The notes under the pieces were generated by a model. That model ran no database searches, was not told where the DNA came from, and worked only from the letters and a program-made list of their open reading frames with translations. From assembly GCF_020991415.1 (NCBI RefSeq), contig NZ_JAJMOY010000001.1, positions 992,001 to 1,056,000 of the forward strand: 64,000 bases of DNA, read 5' to 3'. This document shows, one piece after another, positions 27,327-36,946 of the stretch. The first letter of the stretch is position 1. Each line of letters starts with the position of its first letter. The stretch is from Flavobacterium sp. ENC (GTDB taxonomy: Bacteria > Bacteroidota > Bacteroidia > Flavobacteriales > Flavobacteriaceae). The translations under genes and the position numbers were made by a program.

Positions 27327-28697
27327 ATGAAAAATATTAAATTATTAATGACATCATTTGTGATGTTAGCAGCATTGCTGATATCCTCTTGTTCTCCGGA
27401 CACCTATTCTCTGGAAGAGCCGATGGCTAAATCGGATATACATTTTGAAATTACCCAGGATCTGGTTACAGATCCGGGAGGAAATACAGTACTATTAAAA
27501 AATACAACTCCCGGAGTGGTATTAAACTGGGATTATGTTACCGGAAAATCTAATAAAGCAGAACAAAAAGTGCAATATGCTTTTAAAGGGAACTATACCA
27601 TTAAAATTTCAGCTGTTACAGATGGTGGTATCGTTGAGTTAGATCCGGTAACCATTACGGTAAGTAAGGATAACTTAAATTATGTTAATGATCCTTTATG
27701 GACTGCATTATCTGGTGGAGTAGGTCATAAAAAATCATGGATTGCTGATAATGGTAAGTATGGTTTAGCTCCGGGTGCGATGTCTTTTGCAGATCCAAGC
27801 ACAGTAGTAGAATGGGGTAAATTTTCTCCAAACTGGGAACCTGCAGGAAATGCAAATTCAAGTACAGATGCTGATATGCACTGGGGAAGATACATGACAT
27901 TCAGCCTTGATGGAGGACCTTTTATGACCGTTCATGAAGCAAATGGAACAAGTATCGAAAGCGGATCTTATTTCCTTGATATTAATGCTCATACGATAAC
28001 TACAACAGGGGCAACTATTTTAAGACCGGACAATTACATTGCAAATGCAAGTAACTGGAACACGGATATTAAAGTATTAACACTTACGGATAATCAGTTG
28101 CGAATTGCTATTAAGAGAACCAACAGTGAAGGCCCATGGTGGTATATCTGGAATTTCGTTTCTAAAGAATATGCAGACAACTATGTTCCTGTAGTTACGG
28201 ACCCTGTTCTTGACGAAGGTTACAATCCAACTTTTGCCCCTGGAGAATTGCTGACCATGTTAACAGGAGGAGCCGGTGCAGGAAGAGTATGGAAATTAGA
28301 TGCAGCAGGAAACCCGGTGGACTGGGTTGGAAAAGGTATTGGATGGACCAAAGGACCTAATGATTCTTATAACTGGGGATGGAACGATGACTGGGCAGCA
28401 ATTGCCGGTAATTCATGGATACGTTTTGATCAGTGGGAAGGTAAACTGAACTATACCCGCAGCCAAAACGGAGTAGTTACTACAGGTTTATTTACCATAA
28501 ATGCCGCAACCAACGAAATTAATCTTGGAACAAATACACTGCTTCAAAATGCAGCCAGCTGGATGAATCCTACCACGAATGTGATCAAAGTAGTGAAAGC
28601 CTATAATACCGGTTTTCTTACTAAAGGTATTTGGTTAGGAACATCTTACGATGCGACTAAGGATGAATGGTTTGTTTTCCATTACATCATCCCTTAA
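27327..28697 (+). CDS. Surface glycan-binding lipoprotein (PKD-like plus duplicated domain)
   Basis: 456 residues from ATG 27327. Lipobox LLISSC, then a PKD-like Ig domain (about 40-125; DYVTGKSNKAEQKVQYAFKG), then two similar modules. Both carry a W-rich first part (HWGRYMTFSLDGG; YNWGWNDDW) and a following G-F-x-I-N type strand (GSYFLDINAHTITTTGATIL; TGLFTINAATNEINLGTNTL). By position right after SusCD it is the surface glycan-binding protein (SusE/F-like role). A tandem domain pair would allow two contact points on one chain. The fold family of the repeated module is not recognised. Confidence 0.78.
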   Translation: MKNIKLLMTSFVMLAALLISSCSPDTYSLEEPMAKSDIHFEITQDLVTDPGGNTVLLKNTTPGVVLNWDYVTGKSNKAEQKVQYAFKGNYTIKISAVTDGGIVELDPVTITVSKDNLNYVNDPLWTALSGGVGHKKSWIADNGKYGLAPGAMSFADPSTVVEWGKFSPNWEPAGNANSSTDADMHWGRYMTFSLDGGPFMTVHEANGTSIESGSYFLDINAHTITTTGATILRPDNYIANASNWNTDIKVLTLTDNQLRIAIKRTNSEGPWWYIWNFVSKEYADNYVPVVTDPVLDEGYNPTFAPGELLTMLTGGAGAGRVWKLDAAGNPVDWVGKGIGWTKGPNDSYNWGWNDDWAAIAGNSWIRFDQWEGKLNYTRSQNGVVTTGLFTINAATNEINLGTNTLLQNAASWMNPTTNVIKVVKAYNTGFLTKGIWLGTSYDATKDEWFVFHYIIP

Positions 28698-28720
28698 ATA
28701 TTACAGTTTTTTAGTTTAAC

Positions 28721-28758
28721 AATAACCTGAAAGTTTCAACGCTTTCAGGTTATTTTAA
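28721..28758 (+). terminator. Internal terminator between binding protein and enzyme genes
   Basis: AATAACCTGAAAG (28721-28733) pairs perfectly with CTTTCAGGTTATT (28742-28754), loop 8, followed by a T/A-rich tail. Its place between the transport/binding genes and the enzyme genes would lower enzyme expression relative to SusCD. Confidence 0.75.
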
Positions 28759-28771
28759 AATTTACAATACT

Positions 28772-31255
28772 ATGCTTCAGCTAACTTTATATAAAAAAAT
28801 AGGATTGCTTTTTGGATGTTTTCTTGTATTGACGGCATGCCATACATCGGGTGATCAAAAATTTAAGAACCGGAAAGTTTCCTTTAATTCAGATTGGAGC
28901 TTTCATTTGAATGATAGTATTACTGATAAAGATACCATCGGAACTGCAACAAAGTGGCGGACTTTAAATGTCCCGCACGATTGGAGTATCGAAGGAAAAT
29001 TTGATGAAAAAAGTCCTGCCGGATATGGAGGCGGAGCACTAAACGGAGGTTTAGGCTGGTATAAAAAAATATTCAAAGTTGCCGCTGCGGACAGCAGCAA
29101 AGTAATCTCAATCATTTTCGATGGTGTCTATAAAAACAGCGAAGTCTGGATCAACGGACATTATTTAGGAAAACGCCCTAACGGGTATATTGGTTTTCAA
29201 TATGAAATTTCTCCTTACCTAAAGTACGGAGATCAAAACAATGAAATAATTGTAAAGGTTGACAATTCAAAACAACCCAATTCACGTTGGTATTCCGGTT
29301 CCGGAATTTTCAGAAATGTCTGGATCGAAACTACCGACAAACTTCACGTAGGACAATGGGGAACTTATATTACCACCCCAAAAGTTACGGCCGAAAAAGC
29401 TTCGGTACAAGTTGAAACGACCATTCAGAATCAATATTCAGATTCGAAAAAAGCAACCGTAACCACTACTATTTTTAAAGAAGACACTAAAGTAACATCG
29501 GTTACCCAAAATATAACAATTGGTGGAAATGCCAATCAAACGATTAAACAGGAAGTACAGGTTGAAACACCGATTTTATGGTCTGTCGAAAAACCGGAAC
29601 TGTATACGGCAGTGACGGAAATTTCACTTGACGATACCATTATTGATGCCTATAAAACCAGTTTCGGAATCCGGGATTTTAAATTTGATTTAGATAAAGG
29701 TTTTATCCTGAATGGAAAACAGGTGAAAATAAAAGGCGTTTGTATGCACCATGATTTAGGTCCTTTAGGGTCAGCCATTAACACAAGAGCTATCGAACGT
29801 CAGTTGGAAATTCTGAAAGGAATGGGCGTAAACGGGATCAGAACCTCCCATAATCCGCCTGCTCCGGAACTTTTGGATCTTTGCGATAAAATGGGTTTCA
29901 TTGTCATGGATGAAGCTTTCGATATGTGGAAACAAAACAAAACCAAATACGACTATGCCAATGACTGGGACAAATGGCACAAAAGAGATTTAACAGATCA
30001 GTTATTGCGTGACCGAAACCACCCAAGTATATTTATCTGGAGTATCGGAAATGAAATTCCCGAACAATGGAACGAAAACGGGGTGACAATTGCCAAAGAA
30101 CTGGCCGCCATTACACGTCAGTACGACAAAACACGTCCGTTGACCGCAGCGATGAATCCGCCGGTAAACATGAATATTGATGAGGTAACGTTACAATTCG
30201 AAAAAAAGAATGTTCAGTTTAATGCCATCGCAAAATCTGGAGTTTTAGATCTTATCGGATACAATTATGCGCATCAGACCTATCAATATCATCAGAAAAA
30301 TTTCCCTGGCAAACCATTTATAGCAACCGAAACAACTTCCGCCCTGGAAACCCGCGGATATTATGATGCAGTTTCAGACACCCTAAAAAAATGGCCGGTA
30401 CGATGGGATCTTAAATTTACAGGAGGAAATCCGGGCAATACCGTTTCGGCTTACGATCAGGTGCAGGCTCCCTGGGGCTCTACGCACGAAGCCACCTGGA
30501 AAGTCATCAAAAAATACGATTTCCTTTCGGGCATGTACATCTGGACCGGATTCGATTATATCGGTGAACCCACACCGTACGAATGGCCGTCGATCAGTTC
30601 TTATTTCGGAATTGTAGATTTAGCCGGCTTCCCAAAAGATGTGTATTATATGTACCAAAGCGAATGGACAGACAAAACCGTGCTGCATATCCTGCCACAC
30701 TGGAACTGGAAGGCAGGACAAAATGTGGATGTCTGGGCATACTACAATAAAGCAGATGAGGTTGAACTTTTCCTTAACGGAAAATCAGTCGGAATCAGAA
30801 GTAAAAAAGGAGATGATTTGCATGTGATGTGGAGAATTCCATTTCAGGCCGGGACACTTAAAGCAGTTTCGCGTAAAAACGGGAAGATTGTTTTAGAAAC
30901 GGAAGTTAAAACAGCCGGAAATCCAGCCAACTTAAAATTAACGGCAGACAGAAGTACCATCAATGCCGACGGAAATGATTTGTCATTTGTAACGGTTGAT
31001 ATTTTGGACGAAAAAGGAGTTTTGGCACCAAATGCAAACAACGAAATCAATTTCTCCCTAAAAGGAAATGGAAAGATTGTCGGGGTCTGCAGCGGAGATC
31101 CGGTAAGTCATGAATCGTATAAAGGAACAAAACATACAGCACTGAACGGAAAATGCCTAGTCGTAATTCAGTCCGGTAATGAAACCGGAAGACTAGAACT
31201 AACCGCCAAAGCAAACGGATTAAAACCGGCAACAATCGTAATCACAGTAGAATAA
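28772..31255 (+). CDS. GH2 family beta-galactosidase-type lipoprotein
   Basis: 827 residues. A lipoprotein-type signal with CHTSGD after about residue 22, then the GH2 sugar-binding jelly roll (about 35-200; GYGGGALNGGLGWYKK), an Ig-like domain, the TIM barrel and C-terminal Ig-like (DUF4982-type) domains. Acid/base Glu is in SIGNEIPEQW (E428), nucleophile Glu in ATETTSAL (E520). GH2 of this layout usually removes terminal galactose, here possibly from xyloglucan side chains. It starts 75 bases after SusC-locus lipoprotein gene 3 and ends 5 bases before the GH39 gene, so the two are co-transcribed. The exact sugar is inferred from the locus. Confidence 0.9.
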   Translation: MLQLTLYKKIGLLFGCFLVLTACHTSGDQKFKNRKVSFNSDWSFHLNDSITDKDTIGTATKWRTLNVPHDWSIEGKFDEKSPAGYGGGALNGGLGWYKKIFKVAAADSSKVISIIFDGVYKNSEVWINGHYLGKRPNGYIGFQYEISPYLKYGDQNNEIIVKVDNSKQPNSRWYSGSGIFRNVWIETTDKLHVGQWGTYITTPKVTAEKASVQVETTIQNQYSDSKKATVTTTIFKEDTKVTSVTQNITIGGNANQTIKQEVQVETPILWSVEKPELYTAVTEISLDDTIIDAYKTSFGIRDFKFDLDKGFILNGKQVKIKGVCMHHDLGPLGSAINTRAIERQLEILKGMGVNGIRTSHNPPAPELLDLCDKMGFIVMDEAFDMWKQNKTKYDYANDWDKWHKRDLTDQLLRDRNHPSIFIWSIGNEIPEQWNENGVTIAKELAAITRQYDKTRPLTAAMNPPVNMNIDEVTLQFEKKNVQFNAIAKSGVLDLIGYNYAHQTYQYHQKNFPGKPFIATETTSALETRGYYDAVSDTLKKWPVRWDLKFTGGNPGNTVSAYDQVQAPWGSTHEATWKVIKKYDFLSGMYIWTGFDYIGEPTPYEWPSISSYFGIVDLAGFPKDVYYMYQSEWTDKTVLHILPHWNWKAGQNVDVWAYYNKADEVELFLNGKSVGIRSKKGDDLHVMWRIPFQAGTLKAVSRKNGKIVLETEVKTAGNPANLKLTADRSTINADGNDLSFVTVDILDEKGVLAPNANNEINFSLKGNGKIVGVCSGDPVSHESYKGTKHTALNGKCLVVIQSGNETGRLELTAKANGLKPATIVITVE

Positions 31256-31260
31256 ATACT

Positions 31261-32853
31261 ATGAAAAAAAATGTAATACTGCTCTTTATTTTAATAAGTC
31301 TGATCAATGGTCAATTGTTCGGACAGAATTCCGCTGCTCAGAAAGCTGCTGAAGACCGGATTATAAAAGTCGATTATACTAAATCGGCAGGAGCATTCAA
31401 TACTATGTTTAAACAATGTGTCGGAGCCGGAAGAGCCAATGAAGGCTTACGGGCAGACTGGCAGCAGCAACTGGCAATGCTGAAAAAAGACTGTGATTTT
31501 AAATACATCAGAATGCACGGTTTATTATCAGATGATATGGCCGTTTATTATGAAGATGAAAAAGGAAACCCACAATACAATTACCAGTATGTAGATGCTT
31601 TGTTCGACTTTATTGTAAGTATCAAAATGAAACCTTTTGTAGAATTAGGATTCATGCCATCGGGGCTTGCCAGTGGAAATCAGACCATTTTTTGGTGGAA
31701 AGGAAATGTTACACCTCCCAAAGATTATAAAAAATGGGAAGACTTTATACAAAACTTAACCGCGCATTTCACCCAGCGTTACGGAGCAGAAGAAGTAAAA
31801 ACCTGGTATTTTGAAGTCTGGAATGAACCAAATCTTTCACCCGGATTTTGGACAGGAACCCAGGAAGATTATTTTAAATTGTATGAATATGCAGCCCGCG
31901 GCATAAAAAGCGTAAATACAGCGTACAAAGTCGGAGGCCCTGCAACAGCGGGAGCGGCATGGGTTCCGGAAACTATTGATTTTTGTGCTAAAAATAAGGT
32001 GCCGATCGATTTTATTTCGACGCATAGCTACGGCGTAAAAAGCGGGTATTTAGATGAATTCGGAATTTCCGGAACCATCCTGAATAAAGACGATACCAGT
32101 GTAAGTAGTGATGTTCTGAATTCACGTCAGCAGATTGCGAATTCCGCTAAGCCAAATCTTGAATTGCATTATACAGAATGGAGTTCCTCCTATACACCGG
32201 CCGATCCCATTCACGATAGTTATCACTCGGCAGCTTATATTCTGCAGAAACTAAAACAGGTGGGAAATGCAGCGAACTCCATGTCGTATTGGGTTTTTAC
32301 CGATATTTTCGAAGAAGCAGGCCCGAGGTACACACCTTTTCATGGCGGTTTCGGATTGCTGAATCTTCAGGGAATTAAAAAACCGGCTTACTTCTCCTAT
32401 TCTTTTCTGAATAAATTAGGAGAAACAGAACTCCAAAATAAAGATACTTCATCATGGGTTTGTAAAAACTCAAAAGGAGATGTTCAGCTTTTATTCTGGG
32501 ATTTCACCAATACACATCCCGGAGACAAAGTGCTGAATCAAACCTATTACATTCAGGATTTACCATCCCGGGAAAAAGGAAAGGTAAAAATTGAAATCGA
32601 CGGACTGCAGAAAGGAAAATATATTCTGGAAATTTATAAGGTAGGCTATAAAGTAAATGATGCTTACGCAGACTATCTTGCGATGGGAAGACCAAAACAA
32701 CTCACAGCAGAGCAGGTACATCAGATTAAAGAGAAAAATAGTGGTGCTTTAGTTGCATCAGAAAAAGTAGTGATAGATTCAAAAGGAACTTACAGTAAAG
32801 ATTTCAAAATCAATGAAAATGATGTTTTTCTGTTGAATCTCGTAAAACAATAA
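31261..32853 (+). CDS. GH39 family glycoside hydrolase (beta-xylosidase-like)
   Basis: 530 residues with a signal peptide (to about residue 20, GQLFGQ). GH39 TIM barrel with acid/base Glu in WNEPNLSPGFW (E189) and nucleophile Glu in HYTEWSSSY (E306). The C-terminal beta-sandwich (after about 440) is typical for the family. GH39 includes beta-xylosidases, alpha-L-iduronidases and arabinosidases; xylose or arabinopyranose release is plausible in this locus. It is five bases downstream of the GH2 gene, and the GH3 gene follows after 45 bases. Confidence 0.88.
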   Translation: MKKNVILLFILISLINGQLFGQNSAAQKAAEDRIIKVDYTKSAGAFNTMFKQCVGAGRANEGLRADWQQQLAMLKKDCDFKYIRMHGLLSDDMAVYYEDEKGNPQYNYQYVDALFDFIVSIKMKPFVELGFMPSGLASGNQTIFWWKGNVTPPKDYKKWEDFIQNLTAHFTQRYGAEEVKTWYFEVWNEPNLSPGFWTGTQEDYFKLYEYAARGIKSVNTAYKVGGPATAGAAWVPETIDFCAKNKVPIDFISTHSYGVKSGYLDEFGISGTILNKDDTSVSSDVLNSRQQIANSAKPNLELHYTEWSSSYTPADPIHDSYHSAAYILQKLKQVGNAANSMSYWVFTDIFEEAGPRYTPFHGGFGLLNLQGIKKPAYFSYSFLNKLGETELQNKDTSSWVCKNSKGDVQLLFWDFTNTHPGDKVLNQTYYIQDLPSREKGKVKIEIDGLQKGKYILEIYKVGYKVNDAYADYLAMGRPKQLTAEQVHQIKEKNSGALVASEKVVIDSKGTYSKDFKINENDVFLLNLVKQ

Positions 32854-32898
32854 CCGCTGAAATAACGAACATACAAAACCATAATAAATTTAGTAAGC

Positions 32899-35136
32899 AT
32901 GAAAAATAAAATACTATTTCTGTCGGCAGCTTTGGCTTTTATCGCATTTGCATCTTGTAAAAACGATGTTCAGAGTTCAGGTGCTGCTTCCGCTCAGACA
33001 GAAGAATATCAGGGAAAAGAAATAGACACCACACATGATGCCGAAATAGATAAACTGATTGGTCAAATGACCATTGAGGAAAAAATCGGAATGCTGCACG
33101 GTAACAGTATGTTTAGTACCGGTGGCGTAAAACGTTTGGGTATTCCGGAATTAAAAATGGCCGACGGACCGTTGGGAGTTCGTGAAGAAATTTCACGTGA
33201 CAATTGGGCACCCGCTGGTTTAACGAACGATTTTGCTACCTATTATCCTGCCGGAGGAGGTTTGGCCGCTACCTGGAATACAGAGATGGCCCATACTTTC
33301 GGAAGCAGTTTAGGAGAAGAATTACGCGCCAGGGATAAGGATATGCTGCTTTCGCCAGCCATCAATATGGTAAGAACACCACTGGGAGGAAGAACCTACG
33401 AATACATGTCCGAAGATCCGTTTTTGAACAAAAAAATAGCAGTGCCGTTAATTGTGGGTTTACAGGAAAAAGATGTAATGGCCTGCGTGAAACATTTCGC
33501 AGCAAACAATCAGGAAACGAACCGTGATTTTGTCGATGTGCAAATTGACGAACGTACGCTTCGTGAAATTTATTTACCGGCTTTTGAAGCGGCAGTAAAA
33601 GAAGGAAAATCCTACAGTATCATGGGCGCTTATAACAAATTCAGAGGCGAATATTTATGTGAAAATGATTATATGCTGAATAAAATCCTTCGTGACGAAT
33701 GGGGATTCAAAGGAATTGTAGTTTCAGACTGGGCTGCGGTGCATTCAACAGCAAAATCATTGAAAAATGGTCTGGACATTGAAATGGGAACACCAAAACC
33801 TTTCAATGAATTTTTCCTGGCAGACAAATTAATTGCTGCCGTGAAGTCCGGAGAAGTTTCGGAAGCTGAAATCAACCTGCATGTAAAACGTATTCTTAGA
33901 ATGTTGTTTCAGGTAAAGGCAATGGGTGGCGGAGAACGTGCTAAAGGAAGTATTGCAACAGAAGCACATTATCAGGATGCCTACAAAATTGCAGCAGAAG
34001 ATATCGTATTGCTTAAAAATGAAAACAATGCACTTCCGTTAAAACTGGACGGTGTAAAATCGATCGCAGTAATCGGAAACAACGCCACGAAGAAAAATGC
34101 CCTGGGCGGATTCGGAGCCGGTGTAAAAACCAAAAGAGAAGTTACTCCGTTAGAAGGTCTGAAAAACAGATTGCCTTCCTCTATTAAAATCAATTATGCA
34201 GAAGGTTATTTGGAACGTTACGATGAAAAAAACAAAGGAAATTTAGGAAACATCACTTCCAACGGACCGGTTACGATAGACCAGTTAGATCCGGCTAAAT
34301 TGCAGGAAGCCATTGAAGCCGCTAAAAAATCGGATGTTGCCATCATTTTTGCAGGTTCCAACCGTGATTACGAAACTGAAGCTTCTGACCGCAGGAATTT
34401 AAACCTTCCATTCGGACAGGAAGAATTAATTCAGAAAGTATTGGCCGTAAATCCAAGGACTATTGTGGTTATGGTAGCCGGAGCGCCTTTCGATATTGAT
34501 GCTGTGAGCAAAAAAACGTCCGCTTTAGTGTGGAGCTGGTTTAACGGTTCTGAAGGTGGAAATGCGTTGGCAGATGTATTACTTGGAAAAGTAAACCCAT
34601 CCGGAAAATTACCATGGACAATGCCTAAAAAAATCATGGATTCCCCTGCCCATGCCACAAACAGTTTCCCGGGAGGAAAAACAGTGAACTATGCAGAAGG
34701 AATTTTAGTAGGCTACCGTTGGTTTGATACTAAAAATATTGCGCCCTTATATCCTTTCGGATTCGGGTTATCCTACACCACTTTTGCTTTCGATAATGCA
34801 AAAGCAGATAAATCGGAATATGCGTTGAACGAAACCATTACCGTTTCGGTTGAGGTAAAAAATACCGGAAAAGTCGATGGTAAAGAAGTCGTACAATTGT
34901 ATACTTCAAAAACCGATTCGAAAATTACACGTGCCGCACAGGAATTAAAAGGTTTCAAAAAAACAGCCGTTAAGTCAGGAAGTTCGAATACCGTAACCAT
35001 CAAAGTTCCGGTAAAAGAACTGGCGTATTATGATGTAACGGCAAAAAAATGGACCGTTGAACCGGGAAAATATATTTTGAAAGTAGGAAATTCTTCGAGA
35101 GACATCAAAAAAGAAATTACCATTAGCATTAAGTAA
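32899..35136 (+). CDS. GH3 family beta-glucosidase/xylosidase lipoprotein
   Basis: 745 residues. Lipoprotein signal (AFIAFASC near residue 19), then the GH3 N-terminal barrel (KMADGPLGVREE, AACVKHF-type stretch MACVKHFAANN), nucleophile Asp in VVSDWAAVHS (D277), the alpha/beta sandwich domain (IAVIGNNA, GSNRDYETEASDR with the acid/base region) and a fibronectin-III-like C-terminus (YPFGFGLSYTTF). It probably trims glucose or xylose from the oligosaccharide core in the periplasm or at the outer membrane. Confidence 0.93.
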   Translation: MKNKILFLSAALAFIAFASCKNDVQSSGAASAQTEEYQGKEIDTTHDAEIDKLIGQMTIEEKIGMLHGNSMFSTGGVKRLGIPELKMADGPLGVREEISRDNWAPAGLTNDFATYYPAGGGLAATWNTEMAHTFGSSLGEELRARDKDMLLSPAINMVRTPLGGRTYEYMSEDPFLNKKIAVPLIVGLQEKDVMACVKHFAANNQETNRDFVDVQIDERTLREIYLPAFEAAVKEGKSYSIMGAYNKFRGEYLCENDYMLNKILRDEWGFKGIVVSDWAAVHSTAKSLKNGLDIEMGTPKPFNEFFLADKLIAAVKSGEVSEAEINLHVKRILRMLFQVKAMGGGERAKGSIATEAHYQDAYKIAAEDIVLLKNENNALPLKLDGVKSIAVIGNNATKKNALGGFGAGVKTKREVTPLEGLKNRLPSSIKINYAEGYLERYDEKNKGNLGNITSNGPVTIDQLDPAKLQEAIEAAKKSDVAIIFAGSNRDYETEASDRRNLNLPFGQEELIQKVLAVNPRTIVVMVAGAPFDIDAVSKKTSALVWSWFNGSEGGNALADVLLGKVNPSGKLPWTMPKKIMDSPAHATNSFPGGKTVNYAEGILVGYRWFDTKNIAPLYPFGFGLSYTTFAFDNAKADKSEYALNETITVSVEVKNTGKVDGKEVVQLYTSKTDSKITRAAQELKGFKKTAVKSGSSNTVTIKVPVKELAYYDVTAKKWTVEPGKYILKVGNSSRDIKKEITISIK

Positions 35137-35160
35137 AAAAATAACAGGAAAGCGGTTTTG

Positions 35161-35226
35161 ACCATATAAGTGATGTGAGGAAATATAAGTTTAGCTTAAA
35201 TGAAATACTTATATGACTTATATGGT
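35161..35226. repeat. Nested palindrome upstream of the GH5 gene
   Basis: ACCATATAAGT (35161-35171) pairs with ACTTATATGGT (35216-35226), and inside it ATATAAGT (35183-35190) pairs with ACTTATAT (35207-35214). There is no T tract on either side. It is more like a dispersed palindromic repeat or a leader structure than a terminator. Confidence 0.65.
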
Positions 35227-35318
35227 AATTCATTCGAATAGTCTGAAATGTTTAATAAATGAAATAGAATGGGTTGCCTGAGGGTCAGGAGCTTCTTAAC
35301 GAATTTTGATTTTATAAA

Positions 35319-36830
35319 ATGGAAAAGAGTATAAAAAATTACCTTATTACGGCCCTGCTTTGTATCGCTGTAAGCGGCGTTTTTGCCTGTAGCTCAGAAA
35401 AAGACGTACCGGAAAACACGATCGGAAAAACGCTTACGGTAAATACAAACAAAATAGATTTCGAAGCCAAAGAAAGTGCTGCCAATGTTGTCATTTCGGC
35501 CGAAGTTACCTCATGGACCATAAGTGCTTCAGATGCCACGTGGATTCAGTTGAGCAAGACTTCCGGAAGTAAGGGAACCAGTCTGGTAACCATTACAGCT
35601 TTAGAAAACAAAACAAAAGACACCAGAACAGCTACAATCAAAATCAGTTCAGCAGAAGCGGCACCGTTACAGGTTTCGGTTTCTCAGGCTGGTGCTGTCG
35701 CAGTCGGGCAGGGGCTATATCCAAGTTACAATACCAATCCGGTCGCAGCAGATGCTTCAGGTATGAGCAGTACCGCAGTACAACTCGCAGCAAAAATAAA
35801 ACTGGGCTGGAATATCGGAAATACAATGGAAGCCACCAACGGAGAAACAGCCTGGGGGAATCCAAAAGTGACAAAAGCATTAATTGATGCGGTTAAGGCC
35901 AATGGATTCAATGCCATCAGAATTCCGTGTTCGTGGAATCAGTATGTAGCCAATACCGCCACAGCACAAATAAAAACGGACTGGTTAAACAGGGTCAAAG
36001 AAGTCGTGCAATATTGCGTAGATAATGATATGTATGTGGTCATTAACATTCACTGGGACGGTGGATGGCTGGAAAATAACATTACCGAAGCCAAAAAAGC
36101 AGAAAACAATGCCAAACAAAAGGCGTTTTGGGAACAAATAGCAACACACTTCAGAGGTTTCGATGAGCATTTGCTTTTTGCCAGTGCCAACGAACCCAAT
36201 GTTGAAGATGCAGGACAAATGGCCGTTTTAACCTCCTATCACCAGACTTTTATCGATGCCGTTCGTGCAACCGGAGGTAAAAATGCCTATCGTACCTTAG
36301 TAGTTCAGGGACCGGCAACCGATATCGAAAAAACAAACAAACTAATGCTTAACCTGCCTGTAGATAAAATCGCCAACCGAATGATGGTGGAGGTGCATTA
36401 TTATTCTCCGTGGAATTTTGCCGGCCTGACCAAAGATGAAAGCTGGGGGAAAATGTTCTATTACTGGGGAACCGGATTTCATTCGGCAACAGACACAGAG
36501 CGCAATGCTACCTGGGGAGAAGAAACCGATTTAGCCAATAATTTCAAATTGATGAAAACGCAGTTTGTAGACAAAGGAATTCCTGTTTTACTGGGAGAGT
36601 TTGGAGCAATCCGCAGAACTTCTTTAACGGGAGACGCTTTGACCTTACATTTGAATTCAAGAGCCTATTATCTGAAAACAGTAGTAAAACAAGCAAAAGC
36701 AAACGGATTATTACCTTTTTACTGGGATGAAGGAAGTACCGGAGACAATAGTTTCGGAATCTTTAACAGATCCAATAATACGGTTTTCGACGCGAAGGCG
36801 TTAAGCGCACTGATCGAAGGACTGCAATAA
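35319..36830 (+). CDS. BACON-GH5 endo-glucanase / xyloglucanase lipoprotein
   Basis: 503 residues: lipoprotein signal (GVFACSSE), a BACON domain (about 40-125; VTSWTISASDATWIQLSKTS) and a GH5 barrel. Acid/base Glu is in ANEPNVED (E292), nucleophile in LLGEFGAIRRT (E427), with VHYYSPWNFAG between. The wording is close to GH5 subfamily 4, which contains the surface endo-xyloglucanases of Bacteroidota. It would make the first cut in the polysaccharide at the cell surface. The BACON domain is thought to act as a spacer. The subfamily call is from motif similarity only. Confidence 0.88.
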   Translation: MEKSIKNYLITALLCIAVSGVFACSSEKDVPENTIGKTLTVNTNKIDFEAKESAANVVISAEVTSWTISASDATWIQLSKTSGSKGTSLVTITALENKTKDTRTATIKISSAEAAPLQVSVSQAGAVAVGQGLYPSYNTNPVAADASGMSSTAVQLAAKIKLGWNIGNTMEATNGETAWGNPKVTKALIDAVKANGFNAIRIPCSWNQYVANTATAQIKTDWLNRVKEVVQYCVDNDMYVVINIHWDGGWLENNITEAKKAENNAKQKAFWEQIATHFRGFDEHLLFASANEPNVEDAGQMAVLTSYHQTFIDAVRATGGKNAYRTLVVQGPATDIEKTNKLMLNLPVDKIANRMMVEVHYYSPWNFAGLTKDESWGKMFYYWGTGFHSATDTERNATWGEETDLANNFKLMKTQFVDKGIPVLLGEFGAIRRTSLTGDALTLHLNSRAYYLKTVVKQAKANGLLPFYWDEGSTGDNSFGIFNRSNNTVFDAKALSALIEGLQ

Positions 36831-36838
36831 AAAATAGT

Positions 36839-36922
36839 TTACCGCAAAGTTACAGGGATTACCGCAGGGACGCAAACTAGAGCGAACTTTGTGATTGCTT
36901 TGTGACTTTGCGGTAATTTTTT
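36839..36922 (+). terminator. Hairpin between GH5 and acetylesterase genes
   Basis: TTACCGCAAAGT (36839-36850) pairs perfectly with ACTTTGCGGTAA (36905-36916), followed by a T6 run. The 54-base loop is long for a terminator; the same GCAAAGTTAC-like phrase is common in flavobacterial intergenic repeats, so this may be a repeat that works as a terminator. Confidence 0.55.
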
Positions 36923-36946
36923 ATGCTTAATTTTAAATAAAAAAAA

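Noticed and set aside
36839..36922. Riboswitch between GH5 and esterase genes
   Set aside because: The sequence is a single long-looped inverted repeat of a common intergenic phrase and shows no conserved aptamer-like core.
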